Below the pieces are notes generated by a model. The model searched no databases. It was not told the DNA's origin and was given only the letters and a program-made list of their open reading frames with translations. From Massilia aurea (GTDB lineage Bacteria > Pseudomonadota > Gammaproteobacteria > Burkholderiales > Burkholderiaceae_D), in assembly GCF_014200505.1 (NCBI RefSeq), contig NZ_JACHBX010000002.1:496001-560000 (forward strand): a stretch of 64,000 nt of DNA, in the 5' to 3' direction. Below, piece after piece: positions 48,166 through 57,478 of this stretch. A program made the translations under genes and the position numbers. How positions within the stretch are numbered: position 1 is the first letter of the stretch; every line of letters starts with the position of its first letter.

Positions 48166-48179
48166 CCCGATGCTATAGT
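48151..48179 (+). promoter_or_regulatory. Sigma70-type promoter of the sugar ABC operon
   Basis: TTGACC at 48151-48156, a 17-base spacer and TATAGT at 48174-48179. A second TTGACC lies at 48162-48167. The LacI-type palindrome at 48193-48206 sits just past the expected start point, a typical place for repression. Confidence 0.6.
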
Positions 48180-48192
48180 CGGGCAAAGCCAA

Positions 48193-48206
48193 TGGTAACG
48201 TTTCCA
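48193..48206 (+). promoter_or_regulatory. LacI-family operator at the ABC promoter
   Basis: TGGTAACGTTTCCA, a 14-base near-palindrome (12 of 14 positions symmetric) with the central CG typical of LacI/GalR operators. It resembles the palindrome at 53471-53484. Confidence 0.65.
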
Positions 48207-48242
48207 ACGTGCCAAAAAAACATGGCACTGAACGGAGACAAG

Positions 48243-49505
48243 ATGGTCAAATCCCGCAACCTGGCAGCAGCCTGCGCATGGTTGTGCGCCGCTGCAGGTG
48301 CGCTGAGTATCGTGCTCGGTAGCGCGCCAGCCAGTGCGGCCGCACCGAAAGCAGAAGTCATCCACTGGTGGACCTCCGGCGGCGAATCGAACGCCGTCAA
48401 GCAGGTCGCCCAGGCGTTTCGCAATGCCGGCGGCGTGTGGGTCGACAGCGCCATCGCGGGCGGCGACCAGTCGCGCGCCGTCACCATCAACCGCATCATC
48501 GGCGGCAATCCGCCGACCGCTGCGCAGTTCAACACCTCCAGGCAGTTCACCGATGTCATCGAGCAGAATATGCTCAACAACGTCGACGCTGTCGCCAAGG
48601 CTCAGGACTGGGACCGCATCCTGCCCGAGCCGCTGATCGACGTCATCAAGCACGATGGCCACTACTACGCGGTGCCACTCAATATCCACATGCAGACGTG
48701 GATCTGGTACTCGAAAGCCGCCTTCAAGAAGGCCGGCATCACGCGTGAACCGGCGAGCATGCCGGAACTCTTCGCCGCGCTCGACAAACTCAAGGCCGCG
48801 GGTCTGATCCCGCTGGCCCACGGCGGCCAGTCGTGGCAGGAGACCGTGCTGTTCTCGGCTTTACTCGCCAATATCGGCGGGCGCGATCTGTACCTGAAAG
48901 TGATTCGCGACCGCGACCAGGCCACGATCCTCTCGCCCGCCTTTCGCGACGTGCTGCTGGCCTTCAAGCGCATGAAATCGTACGTCGATCCCGGCGCGCC
49001 GGGCCGCAACTGGAATGACGCCACCGCGCTGGTCATCAGTGGCCGTGCAGGCTTCCAGGTGATGGGCGACTGGGCCAAGGGCGAATTCACCAACGCCGGC
49101 CAGCTGCCCGGCAAGCACTATGGCTGCATCGCCGGCCTCAAGCCCGACACGCCCTACCTGATGCAGGGCGACGTCTTCGTTTTCCCGCGCACCGACAAGC
49201 CGGACGCCATCAAGGCCCAGCAACTGCTGGCACAAGTCGTCTCGCAGCCCGCATTGCAGATCGCCTTCAGCAAGCTGAAAGGCTCGATCCCCGTGCGCCT
49301 GGATGCCCAGTCCAATGAGCTCGACCTGTGCGCGCAAAAGGGCGTTGCCATCATCAAGGACCGCACGCGCCAGGTCGGCGTGACCGAGGTCTATCTGACG
49401 CCCGACCAGAACGGCGCGATGCAGGACATCCTGACCGCGTACTGGAATATGGACACGCGCGTCGAGAAGGTCCAGCGCAGCATTGCCCGCGCCTTGAAGT
49501 ACTGA
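48243..49505 (+). CDS. Sugar ABC transporter substrate-binding protein
   Basis: Periplasmic extracellular solute-binding protein, family 1, 420 residues from ATG 48243 (MVKSRNLAA), supported by GGAGA upstream. A signal peptide ends near APASAAAPK. The mature N-terminus VIHWWTSGGES closely resembles GtsA-type glucose/mannose binders, and aromatic residues (MQTWIWYSK, WQE) could stack on sugar rings. First gene of a four-gene operon (binding protein, two permeases, ATPase). Given the beta-glucosidases that follow, glucose or cello-oligosaccharides are likely substrates; this is inference. Confidence 0.92.
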   Translation: MVKSRNLAAACAWLCAAAGALSIVLGSAPASAAAPKAEVIHWWTSGGESNAVKQVAQAFRNAGGVWVDSAIAGGDQSRAVTINRIIGGNPPTAAQFNTSRQFTDVIEQNMLNNVDAVAKAQDWDRILPEPLIDVIKHDGHYYAVPLNIHMQTWIWYSKAAFKKAGITREPASMPELFAALDKLKAAGLIPLAHGGQSWQETVLFSALLANIGGRDLYLKVIRDRDQATILSPAFRDVLLAFKRMKSYVDPGAPGRNWNDATALVISGRAGFQVMGDWAKGEFTNAGQLPGKHYGCIAGLKPDTPYLMQGDVFVFPRTDKPDAIKAQQLLAQVVSQPALQIAFSKLKGSIPVRLDAQSNELDLCAQKGVAIIKDRTRQVGVTEVYLTPDQNGAMQDILTAYWNMDTRVEKVQRSIARALKY

Positions 49506-49509
49506 CGCC

Positions 49510-50403
49510 ATGCACGCATCCCGACTCTCCCGGCACCTCAGTCCCCATATCGCCCTGCTGCCAATGGCGCTGACGGTGCTGCTGGCTTACGTCGGCGGCG
49601 CGCTTTGGACCCTGCGTACGTCGTTCACCGCGTCGCGCACCTTCCCGTCCGATAAATTCATCGGCGTGGCGCAGTACGTGCGCCTGTTCGACAACGAGCG
49701 CTGGCTGCTGTCGCTCCATAACCTGGCCATCTACGGCGCGGTATTCATCGTCGCCTGCATGGTCATCGGTTTTTTGCTGGCCGTGTTCATCGACCAGAAC
49801 GTCAAGGGTGAAGGCCTGCTGCGCACGGTGTTCCTGTATCCGTATGCGATGTCGTTCATCGCCACAGGCCTCGTGTGGCAATGGCTGCTGGCGCCCGGCA
49901 GCGGCATCGAAGGCGCCGTGCGCCAGCTGGGCTTTCCCGGTTTTTCGTTCGACTGGATCGTGCACCAGGACCTGGTGATCTACACCGTCGTCATCGCCAC
50001 CGTATGGCAGGCTTCGGGGCTGGTCATGGCGCTGATGCTGGCCGGCCTGCGCGGTATCGATCCCGAGATTTACAAGGCTGCGCGCCTGGATGGCATTCCG
50101 GCCTGGCGCGTGTACCTGCAGATCGTGCTGCCGATGCTCGGCCCCACCGTGGCGACCGTATTCCTGCTGCTCTCGACCGCCGTCGTCAAGCTGTTCGACG
50201 CCGTGGTCGCAATGACGCAGGGCGGGCCCGGCATCGCCAGCGAAGTGCCGGCCAAGTTCATCATGGACCACTTGTTCCTGCGCTCGAACATCGGCCTGGC
50301 ATCGGCCGGCGCCGTGACGCTGCTGGTGCCGGTGCTGGCCCTGCTCGCACCGTATGCGTATGCGCGCAGCCGACGCGCGCGCTTGAACGGCGGGCACGCA
50401 TGA
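49510..50403 (+). CDS. Sugar ABC transporter permease (MalF-like)
   Basis: Inner-membrane permease of 297 residues with six membrane helices and the EAA cytoplasmic loop (EIYKAARLDGIPAWRVYLQ near 185-203) that contacts the ATPase. It begins four bases after the binding-protein gene and overlaps the next permease by four bases (ATGA), so expression is coupled. Belongs to the carbohydrate uptake CUT1 group. Confidence 0.93.
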   Translation: MHASRLSRHLSPHIALLPMALTVLLAYVGGALWTLRTSFTASRTFPSDKFIGVAQYVRLFDNERWLLSLHNLAIYGAVFIVACMVIGFLLAVFIDQNVKGEGLLRTVFLYPYAMSFIATGLVWQWLLAPGSGIEGAVRQLGFPGFSFDWIVHQDLVIYTVVIATVWQASGLVMALMLAGLRGIDPEIYKAARLDGIPAWRVYLQIVLPMLGPTVATVFLLLSTAVVKLFDAVVAMTQGGPGIASEVPAKFIMDHLFLRSNIGLASAGAVTLLVPVLALLAPYAYARSRRARLNGGHA

Positions 50404-51230
50404 CAGCGCGCCTCTCGCCGGCCCGCATCGGCATCTACGCTTTTTTGCTGAGCGCCGCGCTGTTCTTTTTGCTGCCGCTGTACGTCATGGTCATCACGTC
50501 GTTCAAGCCGATGGCCGAGATCAGGATGGGCAATGTATTCGCCCTGCCCGGCGTAGCCACGCTGGACCCGTGGCGTGCAGCCTGGGGCGCGGTCAGCCAG
50601 GGCTTCTGGAATTCGGTGGCGATCGCCGTACCCAGCACCGTGATCCCGATCCTGCTGGGCGCGATCAACGGTTATGCGCTGTCGTTCTGGCGCCCGCGTG
50701 GCGCGAACCTGCTGTTTGGCGTGCTGCTGGCCGGCGCCTTCATTCCGGTGCAGGTCATGATTTATCCGCTGGTGTGGATGATGGCGCATGCCGGCGTCTT
50801 CGGCTCGCTGCCGGCAATCGTCGTCGTGCACGTCATCTTCGGCATGCCGCTCATGACACTGCTGTTCCGCAATTACTATGCGTCGGTGCCGCACGAGTTG
50901 TTCCAGGCCGCGCGCATCGATGGCGGCGGTTTCTGGCGCATCTTCTTGCAGGTGATGCTGCCGATGTCGTTGCCGATCATCGTGGTCGCTGCGATCATGC
51001 AGGTCACGGGTGTCTGGAACGATTACATCCTGGGCCTGGTGTTCGCTGGCCGCGAGAACCTGCCGATGACGGTGCAGCTCAATAACGTGATCAACACCAC
51101 CACCGGCACCCGCATGTACAACGTGAACATGGCCGCCACCATCCTGACGGCCGCCGTGCCGCTGGTGATCTACTTCATCTCCGGACGCTGGTTCGTGCGC
51201 GGTATCGCCGCCGGCGCCGTGAAAGGCTGA
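50400..51230 (+). CDS. Sugar ABC transporter permease (MalG-like)
   Basis: Second permease of the CUT1 transporter, 276 residues from ATG 50400; a much longer in-phase frame upstream is only the shadow of the first permease gene. Six membrane helices, with the EAA loop ELFQAARIDGGGFWRIFLQ near 165-183 and MalG-type C-terminus ending in FVRGIAAGAVKG. The ATPase gene follows after five bases. Confidence 0.93.
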   Translation: MTARLSPARIGIYAFLLSAALFFLLPLYVMVITSFKPMAEIRMGNVFALPGVATLDPWRAAWGAVSQGFWNSVAIAVPSTVIPILLGAINGYALSFWRPRGANLLFGVLLAGAFIPVQVMIYPLVWMMAHAGVFGSLPAIVVVHVIFGMPLMTLLFRNYYASVPHELFQAARIDGGGFWRIFLQVMLPMSLPIIVVAAIMQVTGVWNDYILGLVFAGRENLPMTVQLNNVINTTTGTRMYNVNMAATILTAAVPLVIYFISGRWFVRGIAAGAVKG

Positions 51231-51235
51231 CCCTC

Positions 51236-52297
51236 ATGTCGAATGTCCATCTGCGCAAACTGTGCATCACCCGCGGCAACAACGAGATCATCCGCGACCT
51301 CGATCTGGAGATCGCGCCGGGTGAATTTCTCGTGCTGCTCGGCCCATCGGGCTGCGGCAAGTCCACGCTCCTGCACAGCATTGCGGGCCTGATCGATGTC
51401 TCGGGCGGCGCCATCGAAATCGGCGGGCGCGACATGAGCCACGCCGATCCAAGCGAGCGCGGGATCGGCATGGTGTTCCAGTCGTACGCGCTGTATCCGA
51501 CGATGACGGTCGAGAAGAACATGTCGTTCGGCCTGCGCATCGCCGGCACGCCTAAGGCCGAAGTGACGCGCCGCGTGCGCCACACGGCCGAGATGCTGCA
51601 GCTGGGCGCCCTGCTCGATCGCAAGCCGGCGCAGCTCTCCGGTGGCCAGCGCCAGCGCGTCGCGATCGGGCGCGCGCTGGTGCGCGAAGCGGGCGTTTAC
51701 CTGTTCGACGAGCCGCTGTCGAACCTGGACGCCAAGCTGCGCGCCGAACTGCGGCGCGAACTCAAGCTGCTGCACCAGCGCCTGGGTTCGACGATGATCT
51801 ACGTGACGCACGACCAGGCCGAGGCAATGACGCTGGCCACGCGCATCGTCGTGATGCAGGGTGGTCGCATACAGCAGATCGGTACCCCGGCGGAGGTGTA
51901 CGAGACGCCGGCAAACCGCTTCGTGGCGGGCTTTCTCGGTTCGCCGTCGATGAATTTTATTGACGGCAGCATCGATGCGGCCGGGCGCTTCAGCGCCGGC
52001 GCGGTCACGCTGCAGCTGGCGCGCCCCGTCGCGGCGGGCGCCGTGACGCTGGCCGCGCGTCCAGAACATCTCCGGATCGACGAGCATAGCCCCCTGCAGG
52101 CCAGCGTCACGCTGGTCGAGCCGATGGGCAATCACCAGGTGGTGTGGCTCGACTGCGCCGGCCAGGCATTGTCCGCCATCGTGCACGATGCGCGGCCGCT
52201 GGCAGCCGGCCAGTCGGTGCGTTTCGCGATCGATGCGGACAGGGTGTCATTGTTCGAGCAGTCCAGCGGCAATCGCCTGCAATCAGGGATGCCATAG
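51236..52297 (+). CDS. Sugar ABC transporter ATP-binding protein (MalK/UgpC-like)
   Basis: ATPase of 353 residues. Walker A GPSGCGKST near residue 37, the Q-loop in VFQSYALYP, the ABC signature LSGGQRQRV near 135, Walker B VYLFDEPLSNLD and the switch His in VTHDQAEAM. The C-terminal ~110 residues form the MalK-type regulatory OB domain (VTLAARPEHLRID). Such ATPases may serve several sugar transporters. The LacI-type regulator gene begins about 60 bases downstream. Confidence 0.95.
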   Translation: MSNVHLRKLCITRGNNEIIRDLDLEIAPGEFLVLLGPSGCGKSTLLHSIAGLIDVSGGAIEIGGRDMSHADPSERGIGMVFQSYALYPTMTVEKNMSFGLRIAGTPKAEVTRRVRHTAEMLQLGALLDRKPAQLSGGQRQRVAIGRALVREAGVYLFDEPLSNLDAKLRAELRRELKLLHQRLGSTMIYVTHDQAEAMTLATRIVVMQGGRIQQIGTPAEVYETPANRFVAGFLGSPSMNFIDGSIDAAGRFSAGAVTLQLARPVAAGAVTLAARPEHLRIDEHSPLQASVTLVEPMGNHQVVWLDCAGQALSAIVHDARPLAAGQSVRFAIDADRVSLFEQSSGNRLQSGMP

Positions 52298-52357
52298 TCA
52301 GATGAATACAGTATGCTTGGCGGTTATTTTGATCCACTCATCGAACAGGAATCGCAC

Positions 52358-53416
52358 GTGGCGACAATCAAGGACGTAGCGCGGCTGGCCGGCGTCGGTC
52401 TCGGCACCGCCTCGCGCGTGGTCAGCGGCAAAGGCTCGGTCTCGCCCGCCACGCTCGAGCGCGTGCGCAAGGCGATCGACGAACTGGGTTTTCGCCCGTC
52501 GCACGCGGCGCGCGCCCTGCTGTCCGGCACCAGCCGGATGGTCGGCGTCTATATCCCGGTATTGTCAGGCACCTTCTACACGCCGATCCTGCAGATCATC
52601 GATACCGAACTGCGCGCCGCCGGCCTGCACATGGTGGTGGCCTTCGGCGTGGGCCTGGGCGACGCGCGCAACCAGGCCATCGAAGGCATCGAATTCTTGA
52701 TCGAGCGCGGCTGCGATGGCCTGATCATGATGACCAGCGCGCTGACCGATGACGACATCGCCGCGCTGGGCGCCAAGCGCCGCACGATCGTCTCGCTCAA
52801 CCACGATTTCGCCGACCTGCCCGGCCAGTGCTTCACGGTCGACCATGCGCTGGGCGGCCGCCTCGCGGCGCGCGCGCTGCTCGACCATGGCCACCGCGAC
52901 ATCGCCGTCATCGCCGGCCCGAATGCACTGGTCGACAACGTGGCGCGTGTCGATGGCTTCATGCACGAACTGCTGGCCGAAGGCCTCGATACCGACAAGG
53001 TCTGGATCGCCGAAAGTGATTTTTCGCCGCAGGGCGGCTGGCTGGCAGCCAAGGCGCTGGTCGAATCGAAGACGCCGTGCACGGCGCTGTTCTGCGCCAA
53101 CGACGAGATGGCGGTGGGCGCGCTGTCGTACTTCCAGGAAGCCGGCATCAGCGTGCCGCGCGACCTGTCGGTGATCGGCTACGACGACACGCCCAGCGCC
53201 GAATTCGCGGCGCCGCGCCTGACGTCGGTGCACATGCCATGGCGCGAGATGACGCTGGCCGGCATCAACGCCCTGCTCAATCGCTGCTATGACCTGGGCC
53301 GCCCGGTGGCGCGTACGTTCCCCGTCAGCGTGACGATGCGCGCATCGCTGGCCAGGGCCGCAGGCAGCAAGGCCAAACCCAAAGCCAAGGCCAAACACGA
53401 GGGCAAGAAAACATGA
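52358..53416 (+). CDS. LacI-family transcriptional regulator
   Basis: Repressor of 352 residues from GTG 52358, which gives the family-typical start MATIKDVARLAGVG and has AGGA at good distance; the frame is open 45 bases upstream. The helix-turn-helix is at residues 2-22, the hinge helix HAARALLSG near 48, and the sugar-binding domain (about 60-335) includes GYDDTPSAEFAAPRLTSVHMP. The Lys/Ala-rich C-terminal tail of about 15 residues is unusual. It lies between the ABC and GH1 genes; the matching palindromes upstream of both are its likely operators. Confidence 0.93.
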   Translation: MATIKDVARLAGVGLGTASRVVSGKGSVSPATLERVRKAIDELGFRPSHAARALLSGTSRMVGVYIPVLSGTFYTPILQIIDTELRAAGLHMVVAFGVGLGDARNQAIEGIEFLIERGCDGLIMMTSALTDDDIAALGAKRRTIVSLNHDFADLPGQCFTVDHALGGRLAARALLDHGHRDIAVIAGPNALVDNVARVDGFMHELLAEGLDTDKVWIAESDFSPQGGWLAAKALVESKTPCTALFCANDEMAVGALSYFQEAGISVPRDLSVIGYDDTPSAEFAAPRLTSVHMPWREMTLAGINALLNRCYDLGRPVARTFPVSVTMRASLARAAGSKAKPKAKAKHEGKKT

Positions 53417-53470
53417 TATCGCTGGCCCAGCCAGCACCGGCCGCGCGCGGCCATTTTTTTGGACACGAAC

Positions 53471-53484
53471 TGGAAAGCTTTCCA
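53471..53484 (+). promoter_or_regulatory. LacI-family operator before the GH1 gene
   Basis: Perfect 14-base palindrome TGGAAAGCTTTCCA, about 65 bases upstream of the beta-glucosidase start. It resembles the site at the ABC promoter. A second small inverted repeat TCCAA/TTGGA overlaps its right end (53481-53495). No clear -10/-35 pair was defined. Confidence 0.65.
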
Positions 53485-53548
53485 AATGACTTGGATGTTT
53501 TCCCGAAAATTTTCATTCAGACCTTATTGACCAGATAGAGCGAAACCC

Positions 53549-54913
53549 ATGACCACTGCCAACCGCCCCGAGCCACAAGCGCCGCAGCGCAGCGATTTTG
53601 CCCGCGATTTTTTGTGGGGCTGCGCCACATCGTCCTACCAGATCGAAGGCGCCGGCCGCGACGACGGCCGCGTGGAATCGATCTGGGACCGCTTCGCCGC
53701 CACGCCCGGCACCATCCGCGACGGCTCCAACGGCCTGGTCGCGTGCGACCATTACCACCGCTGGCCGGAAGACTTCGACATCGCGCGCGGCATGGGCCTG
53801 AACGCCTACCGCTTCTCGATCGCCTGGCCGCGCATCTTTAGCGAAGGCGGGGGCGCACCGAACCAGAAGGGCCTGGATTTCTATTCGCGCCTGGTCGACG
53901 GCATGCTCGAACGGGGCCTGCAGCCATGGGCCACGCTGTACCACTGGGACTTGCCGCAAACACTGCAGGATGCGGGCGGCTGGGAAGACCGGGCGACGAT
54001 CGATGCTTTCCTTGCCTACACCGACGCCATGACGCGCACGCTGGGCGACCGCGTCAAGCACTGGATCACGCACAACGAGCCATGGTGCACGGCGATCATC
54101 GGCAACTTCGAAGGCTGGCATGCGCCCGGAAAAACCGACCTGAAGGCCGCGCTGCAGGTCGCGCACAATGTGCTCGTCTCGCACGGCAAGGCAGTACCGC
54201 TGATCCGCGCGAATGTGCCGGATGCGCAGGTCGGCATGGCCGTCAGCCTGCACCCACTGCGCGCGGCGAGCGACAGCGCCGAGGACATTGCGGCCAAAGA
54301 GCGCCACGACGGCCTGCGCTACCGCTGGTTCCTCGACCCGCTGTTCGGCCGTGGCTATCCTGAAGCCACGCTCGCGCAGGTCGGCGCTGCCGCGCCCGAC
54401 GTCGCGCCGGGCGACATGGACGCCATCGCGGTCAAGACCGATTTCATGGGCGTGAATTACTACTTCCCCGAAACCGTCGCGCATGCCGCCGGCCACGCGC
54501 CGCTGGAGACCAAGGTGCTGCCGCCCACCGAAGGCGAGATCACCGCGATGGGCTGGCCCGTGGTGCCCGAAGGCCTGGCCGAACTCCTGCTGCGCATCGA
54601 GAACGACTATCACCCGGGCCCGATGTACGTGACCGAAAACGGTTCGGCCTTTGACGACGTGGTGGGCGCCGACGGCGAGATCGACGATGAGCAGCGCCGC
54701 CATTACCTGATGCGCCACCTGGCCTCGCTCAAGGCCGCGATCGACGGCGGCGCGCCGGTGAAAGGCTACTTCGCCTGGAGCCTGCTCGACAACTTCGAGT
54801 GGGCCGAAGGTTATCTGAAGCGCTTCGGCCTCGTGCACATCGATTACGCTACGCAGCAACGCCGCCTCAAGAGCAGCGGCAAATGGTACGGCGCGTTCCT
54901 GCGTCAGGCATGA
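53549..54913 (+). CDS. Glycoside hydrolase family 1 beta-glucosidase
   Basis: Cytosolic beta-glucosidase of 454 residues with no signal peptide. The acid/base Glu lies in the THNEPWC motif (about residue 177) and the nucleophile in YVTENGSAF (about 363). Substrate-pocket motifs DFLWGCATSSYQIEGA and SLLDNFEWAEGY are intact. It would split imported cellobiose and other beta-glucosides to glucose. The gene is preceded by a LacI-type operator and followed after 45 bases by an exported GH3 enzyme. Confidence 0.96.
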   Translation: MTTANRPEPQAPQRSDFARDFLWGCATSSYQIEGAGRDDGRVESIWDRFAATPGTIRDGSNGLVACDHYHRWPEDFDIARGMGLNAYRFSIAWPRIFSEGGGAPNQKGLDFYSRLVDGMLERGLQPWATLYHWDLPQTLQDAGGWEDRATIDAFLAYTDAMTRTLGDRVKHWITHNEPWCTAIIGNFEGWHAPGKTDLKAALQVAHNVLVSHGKAVPLIRANVPDAQVGMAVSLHPLRAASDSAEDIAAKERHDGLRYRWFLDPLFGRGYPEATLAQVGAAAPDVAPGDMDAIAVKTDFMGVNYYFPETVAHAAGHAPLETKVLPPTEGEITAMGWPVVPEGLAELLLRIENDYHPGPMYVTENGSAFDDVVGADGEIDDEQRRHYLMRHLASLKAAIDGGAPVKGYFAWSLLDNFEWAEGYLKRFGLVHIDYATQQRRLKSSGKWYGAFLRQA

Positions 54914-54958
54914 ATTCCAATGCATGAATCCCTATAACGACAACGAACGAGACAAACC

Positions 54959-57478
54959 ATGACAGCCACGCTTCGCCCTTCCCTGCTCGCCCTTGCGATC
55001 GCCCTTGCCTTGCCTGCCTTCGCGCATGCCGCCCCGGTCGACACCAATCTGGCCGACTGGCCGCGCGTGACCAGCGCGATCAAGAAGGACGCCGCGCTCG
55101 AGAAGCGCGTCCAGGAGATCGTCAGCAAGATGACGCTGGCCCAGAAGATCGGCCAGATGACGCAGCCCGAGATCAAGACGGCCACGCCGGCGGACGTGAC
55201 CAAGTACTACCTTGGCTCGGTGCTCAATGGCGGCGGCAGCTGGCCGAACGGGAACAAGGCAGCGAGCGCGAAGGAATGGCTGGCACTGGCGCAGGCGTAC
55301 CACGACGCATCGATGAAGACCGACATGGCGATCAAGGTGCCGGTCGTGTGGGGCACCGACGCGGTCCATGGCCACAACAACGTGCCGGGGGCCACGCTGT
55401 TCCCGCACAATATCGGGCTGGGCGCGGCGCGTAACCCAAAGCTGATGCGCGAGATTGGCGCGGCCACCGCGAAGGCCGTGCGCGCGACCGGCATTGCCTG
55501 GGTGTTCGGCCCGACGCTGGCCGTCGTGCGCGACGATCGCTGGGGCCGCACCTATGAAAGCTACGCCGAGCATCCGGAAGTCGTGCGCAGCTACGCGGGC
55601 GAATACGTCAAAGGCATGCAGGGCGCGTTCAAGGATGATGCCAACACCATTGCGACGGCCAAGCACTTCATCGGCGACGGTGGCACGAAGAACGGCAAGG
55701 ACCGCGGCGTGACCGAGGCCAGCGCCGTTGACCTGATCAACATCCATGGCGCCGGCTACGTCCCGGCACTGACCGCGGGCGCGCAGACCGTGATGTCGTC
55801 GTTTAACAGCTGGACCGATACGGCGGCCGGCGTCGAGCATGGCAAGCTGCATGGCAGCAAAGTGGCGCTCACCGACATCCTCAAGAACAAGATGGGCTTC
55901 GATGGCTTTGTCGTCACCGACTGGAACGGGATCGGCGAAGTGAAAGGCTGCCGCAACGACAGCTGCGCCCAGGCGGTCAACGCCGGCAATGACATGTTCA
56001 TGGTGCCGGACGACTGGAAGGCCTTCATCGCCAACACGATCAAACAGGTCGAGTCGGGCGAGATCCCGATGGCGCGCATCGACGACGCCGTGACCCGCAT
56101 CATCCGCGTCAAGCTGCGCGCCGGCCTGTTCGACAAGAGCCCGGCCCAGAATGCGTATGCCGGCAAGGACGATGCGATGCAGGCACGCGCGCTGGCGCGC
56201 CAGGCCGTGCGCGAGTCGCTCGTGCTGCTCAAGAACGAAGGCCCGGCCCTGCCCTTAAAGCGTGGCCAGAAAATCCTCGTCGTGGGCAAGAGCGCCGACG
56301 AGCTGTCGAACCAGAGCGGCGGCTGGTCGATCACGTGGCAGGGCACCGCCACCACGAATGCCGATTTCAAGAACGCCGACACGATCCTGACCGGTATTCG
56401 CGATGCGGCCGGCAGCGACAATGTCCGCTTCAGCATCGATGCGAAAGACGTCGATGTGACGCAATTTGATGCCGTCATTGCCGTGATCGGCGAGCGCCCG
56501 TATGCGGAAGGCGATGGCGACATCCACCCATCCGGCACGCTGCGCCACAGCAGCCGCTATCCGGAAGACCTGGCCGTGCTGCAGGCGGTGGCCGGCAAGG
56601 GCAAACCCGTGATTACCGTGATGGTCACGGGCCGGCCGGTGTACGGCAACGACCTGCTGAATCTGTCGGACACCTTCATCTCGGCCTGGCTGCCGGGTTC
56701 CGAGGGCAAGGGCGTGTCGGACCTGTTGATCGCAGGCGGCAAGCGCTACGACTTCCGCGGCACGCTGCCATTCTCGTGGCCGAATTCGGCCTGCCAGGTC
56801 AAGCTCAACGTCGGCGACAAGGAGTACGCACCGCTGTTCGCCTACGGCTACGGCCTGAAGGCAGGCACGCGCTCCAAGCTCGGCAAGCTCGATGAAACGA
56901 TTCCGCAAGGCGGCTGCAGCGCTGGCAATACCTTCCCTGTGTTCAGCCAGGCCGACCGCACCAGCTTCCCGCTGGCGATCCGCAGCGGCGGGCAAACCAC
57001 GGTGCTGGGCGCCGACCTGAATGCGAGCTTCACGCTGCCGGGCATTGTCGTGACGACCGCGCAGGTCAACACCCAGCAGGATGCCAAGATGGGCGCCTGG
57101 ACCGGGCCAGCCATGCTGGAAGCACGCGGTGCGCGCGCCATGGTCGTGCCGGCAGCGGCGGCGAAGGATGGCGCGCTGCGCTTTGACACCATGGTCGCCA
57201 AGGCGCCCACCGGCAAGGTGATGCTCGCGATGCGCCAGGGCGCGAACGACACGGCGCTCGATGCCACGAGCCTGTTCAAGCGCCTGGCCGACGGCGGCAA
57301 GCACACGGTCTCGATCCCACTCGCCTGCTTCCAGGCCAAGGGGCTGGACCTGACCAAGGTCGATACGCCGTTCAGCGTGACCAGCGACGGCCCGTTCACC
57401 GCGGCCTTCGCGAACATTGAGATCGCCGGTGGCGCTGCGAAAGAGGCCGATGCCGTACGCTGCGAGGACCTGAAATGA
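54959..57478 (+). CDS. Glycoside hydrolase family 3 beta-glucosidase, exported
   Basis: Exo-acting beta-glucosidase of 839 residues with a Sec signal peptide ending near FAHAAP. The N-terminal TIM-barrel domain carries the nucleophile Asp in VVTDWNG (about residue 321), the KHFIGDGG loop and the GTDAVHGHNN motif. The GH3 C-terminal domain follows (about 410-640), and a further ~190-residue beta-rich C-terminal domain lies beyond, as in ExoP-type enzymes. Likely periplasmic, cutting glucose from beta-glucan oligosaccharides entering through the TonB receptor. Its stop overlaps the glucokinase start (ATGA). Confidence 0.95.
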   Translation: MTATLRPSLLALAIALALPAFAHAAPVDTNLADWPRVTSAIKKDAALEKRVQEIVSKMTLAQKIGQMTQPEIKTATPADVTKYYLGSVLNGGGSWPNGNKAASAKEWLALAQAYHDASMKTDMAIKVPVVWGTDAVHGHNNVPGATLFPHNIGLGAARNPKLMREIGAATAKAVRATGIAWVFGPTLAVVRDDRWGRTYESYAEHPEVVRSYAGEYVKGMQGAFKDDANTIATAKHFIGDGGTKNGKDRGVTEASAVDLINIHGAGYVPALTAGAQTVMSSFNSWTDTAAGVEHGKLHGSKVALTDILKNKMGFDGFVVTDWNGIGEVKGCRNDSCAQAVNAGNDMFMVPDDWKAFIANTIKQVESGEIPMARIDDAVTRIIRVKLRAGLFDKSPAQNAYAGKDDAMQARALARQAVRESLVLLKNEGPALPLKRGQKILVVGKSADELSNQSGGWSITWQGTATTNADFKNADTILTGIRDAAGSDNVRFSIDAKDVDVTQFDAVIAVIGERPYAEGDGDIHPSGTLRHSSRYPEDLAVLQAVAGKGKPVITVMVTGRPVYGNDLLNLSDTFISAWLPGSEGKGVSDLLIAGGKRYDFRGTLPFSWPNSACQVKLNVGDKEYAPLFAYGYGLKAGTRSKLGKLDETIPQGGCSAGNTFPVFSQADRTSFPLAIRSGGQTTVLGADLNASFTLPGIVVTTAQVNTQQDAKMGAWTGPAMLEARGARAMVVPAAAAKDGALRFDTMVAKAPTGKVMLAMRQGANDTALDATSLFKRLADGGKHTVSIPLACFQAKGLDLTKVDTPFSVTSDGPFTAAFANIEIAGGAAKEADAVRCEDLK

